In this document: in pieces, positions 58,608 through 64,000 of the stretch
Numbering within the stretch: the stretch's first letter is position 1
How the letters are laid out: each line of letters opens with the position of its first letter
Source of the DNA: Faecalibacterium sp. An122
GTDB lineage: Bacteria > Bacillota > Clostridia > Oscillospirales > Ruminococcaceae
Length of the DNA: 64,000 nucleotides
NCBI RefSeq assembly: GCF_002160895.1
Contig: NZ_NFLL01000004.1
Coordinates: 107,020-171,019 of the forward strand
Reading direction: 5' to 3'
Notes under the pieces: generated by a model
Seen by the model: only the letters and a program-made list of their open reading frames with translations
What the model was told of the DNA's origin: nothing
The model's database searches: none
Translations under genes and position numbers: made by a program

Positions 58608-59627
58608 TTATGCCAGAGCGGCTTTCAAAACGTCCAGGTTGGACTCCATGATGGACAGATAGGTGGTGCCGGCGGCCACGTCCTCCGCCGAGGTGCCCTG
58701 CATCGAATCCAGACGCAGCAGGGCGGCGTCCCTGGACGCGGTATTCTGGATGATGGTCTGGGCCACACGCTGGTCCGAATTCTCGATGGTCAGCACCGCG
58801 GGCAGGTGGAGCTCGTCCACCTTGCCGGCCAGGAAGGCGATGGTCTCAAAGCTGGCCTCGGTCTCGGCCGAGCAGCCCGGGAAGGCGGCGTACACCTCCA
58901 GGCCGTAGTCCTCGGTCAGGTACCGGAAGGGGAAACGGTCCCCGAACAGCATCGTTTTCACCGATGCAGCGTCCACCGCGGCCTGATACTGGGCGTCCAG
59001 GTCGGCCAGCTGGGCCTCATAGGCGGCCGCATTGGCGGCGTAGGCGTCGGCGTGGTCCGGGTCCAGCTGGGCCAGGGTGTCGGCAATGGACTGGGTCAGG
59101 AGAGAGGCGTTTTTCACCGACAGCCACACATGCTCGTCGTACTCGTCCTCATCGCCGTGGTCGTGGCCCTCATGGTCCTCGGCCTGCATCCCTTCGGTCA
59201 GCTCCTCCAGGCGGGCGTTGTCCCCCAGAATCTCCAGCAGGCTCAGGACCTTCATGTCGGGGTTGACCGCTTCTTTCAGGGCGCCGTCCACCCAGCTGTC
59301 CGAGGTGCCCCCCACATACAGGAACACATCACAGGAGGACAGTTTCAGCATATCCTCCGCCGAGGGCTGATAGCTGTGCATATCCACGCCGGTGTCCTGG
59401 AGCCATACCAGCTCCACACCCGGCACGTCCCCGATCACCTGGCGGGCCCAGTCGTAGATGGGGAAAATGGTGGTGACCACCTGCAGGCTCCCGTCCTGCT
59501 GGGGCTGGGACGACCCGGACGGGGCGGCCGAAGGGCCGGAAGAACTGCTCCCGGCACATCCGGCCAGCAAAACCCCCGCCAGGCAGACGGCCAGCAGGGC
59601 GGCAGCAATCTTGTGAAACTTCTTCAT
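58608..59627 (-). CDS. znuA: Zinc-binding lipoprotein (ZnuA type)
   Basis: This 339-residue protein has a lipobox LLAGCAG and the cluster A-I fold: VVTTIFPIYDWARQVIGD, the metal His in DMHSYQPSAEDML, an acidic/His loop (EDHEGHDHGDEDEYDEHVWL) typical of ZnuA, and the C-terminal GDRFPFRYLTEDYGLE. The His-rich loop favours zinc over manganese. ATG 59627 follows AAAAAAGG. The promoter at 59738-59766 overlaps a palindromic operator. Confidence 0.9.
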   Translation of the reverse strand: MKKFHKIAAALLAVCLAGVLLAGCAGSSSSGPSAAPSGSSQPQQDGSLQVVTTIFPIYDWARQVIGDVPGVELVWLQDTGVDMHSYQPSAEDMLKLSSCDVFLYVGGTSDSWVDGALKEAVNPDMKVLSLLEILGDNARLEELTEGMQAEDHEGHDHGDEDEYDEHVWLSVKNASLLTQSIADTLAQLDPDHADAYAANAAAYEAQLADLDAQYQAAVDAASVKTMLFGDRFPFRYLTEDYGLEVYAAFPGCSAETEASFETIAFLAGKVDELHLPAVLTIENSDQRVAQTIIQNTASRDAALLRLDSMQGTSAEDVAAGTTYLSIMESNLDVLKAALA

Positions 59628-59714
59628 ACCTTTTTTCAACCTCCGGGGCGGGAGCAGGGGAAAACCACCCCCGCCCAAAACGAGCAGCAGGCCGCCGGAA
59701 GCGTTCCTGCTGCG

Positions 59715-59766
59715 AATTTGCAACTTGACTGCAAATTATTATACACAGGCGGGATGGGTTTGTCAA
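59715..59766 (-). promoter_or_regulatory. Promoter and palindromic metal-type operator of znu operon
   Basis: On the minus strand TTGACA (59761-59766), a 17-bp spacer and TATAAT (59738-59743). Directly after the -10 lies AATTTGCA-N7-TGCAAATT (59715-59737), a perfect 8-bp inverted repeat covering the expected transcription start. This is the expected place for a zinc-responsive repressor such as a Fur-family Zur. Confidence 0.75.
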
Positions 59767-59828
59767 CGGGGGAGGCGGGGCCGGATGGTGAAAAAGAGTG
59801 ACTTTTCAGGTGAAGGTTCTGCGCAGCA

Positions 59829-59864
59829 AAAAGCGCCGCACCCCAAAGGGCGCAGCGCAGAAGG
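59829..59864 (-). terminator. Terminator of ricin-domain gene
   Basis: On the minus strand GCGCTGCGCCC-TTTG-GGGTGCGGCGC followed by TTTTTGC. Confidence 0.75.
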
Positions 59865-59876
59865 TTTTTTCAGGGT

Positions 59877-60776
59877 TTACTTTTTGCGGGAACGGCGCTT
59901 GGAGGCGCTGGCCGACTTGGTGCGGCCGCCGCGCTTGGCAGCGGGAGCGGCGGGAGCAGCGGGCTCCTCAGCCTTTGCCTCAGCAGCGGGAGCAGCCTTC
60001 TCCTCGGCCTTGACCTCGACGGCGGGAGCGGCCTTCTCCTCGGCCTTGACCTCAACGGCAGGTGCAGCCTTCTCCTCGGCCTTGACCTCAACGGCAGGTG
60101 CGGCCTTCTCCTCGGCCTTTGCCTCCACAGCAGGTGCGGCGGGCTCCTCGGCCTTCTTGGTGCGGCAGGCGCGCTTCTTGGGGGCGGGCTCTGCGGCGGC
60201 CTCCACAGCGGGGGCGGCCTCCGCCACCGGCTCCTCAGCCTTGGCGGGCTCCTCAGCCTTGACCTCGGCGACAGGAGCCTCGGCCTTGACCTCCTCGGCG
60301 GCGGGCTCGGCGGCCTTGCGGTCCTTCACGGCGCGGATGGTCCACAGCTGGTCCACACCGGGGCTCTCCTGCCAGATCTGCAGGATGGCGCCGGCCGGGC
60401 TGCCCATGCCCACGGTGTCCACGCACTTGCCGCTGGCCCAGGGGCTCACCAGACGGACGGTGCCGTCGTTCTCGGGCACCAGGGTCCACATCTGGCTGCT
60501 GCCCAGCACGTCATCCCACAGGTGCAGCCAGGTGCCGTTGTCGGTGCCGGCCATCATCAGGTCGATGACCTTGCCGTTGGCGCGGCAGTGAATCCGGTAG
60601 GCGTTCTCGCCCACGCGGTCAAACAGCCACTCCTGCTCGGGCTTGTGCTCGTATTTGCCCAGGCGCAGCTCGGCGCCGTCTTCGGGCTTTTCGGTGTAGC
60701 CGATCACGTTGCCCGATGCTGCCGCGATGGTGTAATACCGGCTCGGCTCAATCAGGGTCTGCTCTACGGTTCTCAT
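59877..60776 (-). CDS. Ricin-type beta-trefoil lectin domain protein with histone-H1-like repeat tail
   Basis: This 299-residue protein starts at ATG 60776 after GAGGGAAAAGATC. Residues 1-145 form a beta-trefoil of the RICIN type (YYTIAAASGNVIGY, EQEWLFDRVGENAYRIHC, NGTWLHLWDDVLGSSQMW, GAILQIWQESPGVDQLW; QxW motifs). Residues 150-299 are Ala/Glu/Lys/Pro-rich with about five near-identical 12-residue units (AAPAVEVKAEEK) and basic patches (KKRACRTKK, AAKRGGRTKSASASKRRSRK). There is no signal peptide, so it seems cytoplasmic. The tail resembles bacterial histone-H1-like proteins and may bind DNA or polyanions, an inference. Confidence 0.8.
   Translation of the reverse strand: MRTVEQTLIEPSRYYTIAAASGNVIGYTEKPEDGAELRLGKYEHKPEQEWLFDRVGENAYRIHCRANGKVIDLMMAGTDNGTWLHLWDDVLGSSQMWTLVPENDGTVRLVSPWASGKCVDTVGMGSPAGAILQIWQESPGVDQLWTIRAVKDRKAAEPAAEEVKAEAPVAEVKAEEPAKAEEPVAEAAPAVEAAAEPAPKKRACRTKKAEEPAAPAVEAKAEEKAAPAVEVKAEEKAAPAVEVKAEEKAAPAVEVKAEEKAAPAAEAKAEEPAAPAAPAAKRGGRTKSASASKRRSRKK
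59985..60150. repeat. 36-bp coding minisatellite in ricin-domain gene
   Basis: About five direct repeats of 36 bp encode AAPAVE(V/A)KAEEK. Copies are nearly identical at the DNA level, so the copy number is likely to vary between strains. Confidence 0.8.
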
Positions 60777-61053
60777 GATCTTTTCCCTCCGTTTGTGTAT
60801 ATCATACCTAAACGCACCCCGGGGCCGCCGCGCGGTCCGCCGTGTCAACGGACCTGCGCAGGAAAGCCCCAGCCCGCACAGAGGTTTTTCTCCGCCGGGC
60901 GGCACAGGACGCCGGGGCACGGCTTTCCCACTTGTGTACAAATTATACCACCTGTCGTAATTTCTCACAAGTGCGGCGGCGGGCTTTTGGCGTGTTGCAC
61001 AAAACCCGGAGGCCTGTATCAGGATTTTTAGGTTTTTGGTGGGAGAAAGGGGG

Positions 61054-62454
61054 TTATTCGGCGGGCTGGCCGGCCCGCACGCGGGCGTCCATCCGGTCCA
61101 GCTCGGCCAAAAACTGCACCACAAAGGGCACCGCCACCATAAAACTCAACAGATCAGCGATGGGCTGGCTGTACTGCACCCCCGCCAGGCCCCACACCTG
61201 GGGCAGCACCAGAATCAGCGGAATGAAGAAAATTCCCTGGCGGCAGCAGGACAAAAAGGTGGCCCGGCCCGACTTGCCCACGCTCTGGAACAGCATATTG
61301 CTGCACACCAGCACCGGCTGGAGCAGGGTGGCGATGCACTGCCAGCGGAAGGCGGGCAGGGCAATGGCGGTGACGGCGTCGTCGTCCCGGAACAGGCGGA
61401 CCAGGGCCTCGCCGTTGAGCAGGCAGGCCAGGGCGATGACGGTGAGCAGGGCGAAGCTGGCCTGAATGGTGAAAACGCAGGCGGCCCGCACCCGATGGTA
61501 TTTCTGAGCCCCATAGTTGTAGGAGGCCACCGGCTGGAATCCCTGGCCCACGCCCAGGGCCACCGACATGAGGAACTGGAAAATGCGGCTGACGATGCTC
61601 ATGGCGGCCACGGCGGCGTCGCCGTAGGAGCGGGCCGCTACATTCAGCATCATGCTGGCAAAGCTGGCCAGGCCCTGGCGGCCAAAGCTGGGCAGGCCGG
61701 TGGTGAGGATGAGGCCCAGGTCCCGGGCCGAACGGGTGTAGTTGCGCAGGGCCAGCTTGCTGACGGTTTTGCCCCGCAGGTACATGGACAGCAAAATCCC
61801 AAAGCTGACCAGCTGGCTCAAACCGGTGGCCAGACCCGCCCCGGCGGTGCCCATCCCCAGGCCGAAGATGAACACCGGGTCCAGAGCGATATTCAGCACG
61901 CCGCCGGTGACCAGGCCGATCATGGCGAAATTGGCCTTGCCCTCATAGCGGAGGATGTTGTTCATCACCAGGCTGGACATCATGAAGGGACCCGCCAGCA
62001 AAATATAAAAGGCATAGGCCCGGGCGTGGGGCAGGATGGTTTCGGTACTGCCCAGCAGCCGCATGAGGGGAGTGAGGCCCGCAATGCCCCCGGCCCCCAG
62101 CAGCGCGCCCATCCCCACCGCGGTGAAAAAGCTGATGGAGGCAAACCGGGAGGCCGTATGGGCGTCGCCGCTGCCCAGGCTGCGGCTGATGACGCTGCCT
62201 GCGCCGTGGCCCAGCATGAACCCCACCGCCTGGATCACCGCCATCAGGCTGGACACCACCCCCACCGCGCCCGAGGCGCTGGTGGAAATCTGGCCCACAA
62301 AAAAGGTGTCGGCCAGGTTGTAGATGCTGGTGATCAGCATGCTGAGGATGGTGGGCACCGCCAGGCCGGCCACCAGCCGGGGGATGGGGGTCTGGGTCAT
62401 CTTGACAAACTGGGCCTGCTGCTGGGTCATGGGCCGGGGAGGGTTCTGGGGCAT
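61054..62454 (-). CDS. MATE-family efflux transporter
   Basis: This 466-residue protein has 12 predicted membrane helices. MATE hallmarks are GLAVPTILSMLITSIYNLAD, HGAGSVISRSLGSGD, LNIALDPVFIFGLGMGTAGA and VGQGFQPVASYNYGAQKYHR. It is of the DinF/NorM-related clostridial group. ATG 62454 is used; the ribosome site is weak and an internal ATG at 62430 is possible. It is only distantly similar to the first MATE gene of the window (30651). Confidence 0.92.
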   Translation of the reverse strand: MPQNPPRPMTQQQAQFVKMTQTPIPRLVAGLAVPTILSMLITSIYNLADTFFVGQISTSASGAVGVVSSLMAVIQAVGFMLGHGAGSVISRSLGSGDAHTASRFASISFFTAVGMGALLGAGGIAGLTPLMRLLGSTETILPHARAYAFYILLAGPFMMSSLVMNNILRYEGKANFAMIGLVTGGVLNIALDPVFIFGLGMGTAGAGLATGLSQLVSFGILLSMYLRGKTVSKLALRNYTRSARDLGLILTTGLPSFGRQGLASFASMMLNVAARSYGDAAVAAMSIVSRIFQFLMSVALGVGQGFQPVASYNYGAQKYHRVRAACVFTIQASFALLTVIALACLLNGEALVRLFRDDDAVTAIALPAFRWQCIATLLQPVLVCSNMLFQSVGKSGRATFLSCCRQGIFFIPLILVLPQVWGLAGVQYSQPIADLLSFMVAVPFVVQFLAELDRMDARVRAGQPAE

Positions 62455-62570
62455 GGACGTTCACACTTTCTGCGGCGCGGGGCCGCTGATGGTTTTTCTT
62501 TCAGTATACCGCCGGGGGCGAAGCTTGTCGAGACGGGGGGTGTTGCGTTTTGATTCAACGGGCAACACAA

Positions 62571-62605
62571 AAAGGGCAGTACAGCCCGAAAACTGTACTG
62601 CCCCT
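62571..62605 (-). terminator. Terminator of enolase gene
   Basis: On the minus strand GGGCAGTACA-GTTTTCGGGC-TGTACTGCCC followed by TTTTTGTG. Confidence 0.92.
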
Positions 62606-62627
62606 GGTGTGCGGGGAAAAGGACGGC

Positions 62628-63950
<1,323 letters not shown>

Positions 63951-64000
63951 TCATGCTCCTGCGCCAGACCCGATGGAAGGGGGACGGGTCCTTTGGGGGC

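Overview
The window looks like chromosomal DNA of a GC-rich, anaerobic, Gram-positive gut clostridium of the Oscillospiraceae/Ruminococcaceae type. This is inferred from the gene families (EFR1 flavodoxin-ferredoxin, GHKL/LytTR pairs, LytTR-DUF3021, fused ECF ATPases, DUF4358, MATE pumps), Firmicute-style AGGAGG ribosome sites and many Rho-independent terminators. A sporulation sigma gene indicates a spore-forming ancestry. No tRNA, rRNA, CRISPR array or insertion sequence was recognised.

The most striking feature is sigK, the late mother-cell sporulation sigma factor, which is split in two. Its 5' half lies at 32103-32492 and its 3' half at 12668-13021, both on the minus strand, about 19.1 kb apart. 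A large serine recombinase of the SpoIVCA kind (13017-14840) abuts the 3' half. The two junctions share the 5-bp core AAATG. Joining them there restores an in-frame sigma factor of about 226 residues across the conserved sequence RCIENEI. The outer arms of the element form a 10-bp inverted repeat around a central AA, the expected layout of a serine-recombinase attP. This is therefore a skin-like intervening element. Unlike the phage-derived skin of Bacillus, its cargo looks metabolic: an amidotransferase-like peptidase, an SGNH hydrolase, a rhodanese lipoprotein, a complete ECF transporter with PHP and inositol-monophosphatase-like phosphatases and an RpiR regulator, an XRE/SLOG pair, TspO, a Tat-exported protein, LytTR-DUF3021, a LysR-controlled flavin reductase and a MATE pump.

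Left of the element (1-13 kb) are a SWIM/DUF4132 operon, a MarR regulator with palindromic operators, a membrane-anchored arylsulfotransferase, a NifX-like protein with a metal-binding tail, and an Agr-like LytTR/GHKL system coupled to an EFR1 protein. Right of it (32.7-38 kb) come a complete phosphorelay (REC-HD-GYP, Hpt, hybrid kinase) and a CPBP protease. Next are tsaD-polA, ferredoxin, an Spx/ArsC protein, threonine aldolase, a glycosyltransferase, a GLUG lipoprotein, a DUF4358 lipoprotein, an Lrp regulator, hflX, GNAT, a homocysteine methyltransferase/MTHFR fusion, a ZIP transporter, a ZnuABC-type operon with a palindromic operator, a ricin-lectin protein with a histone-H1-like tail, a second MATE pump and enolase.

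Several intergenic regions (37.7-38.9, 46.7-46.9, 55.9-56.5 kb) hold copies of a modular, hairpin-rich repeat family. Its terminal hairpin runs into the 3' ends of three unrelated genes. A consensus promoter followed by a terminator with no gene between (50473-50618) marks a candidate small RNA.
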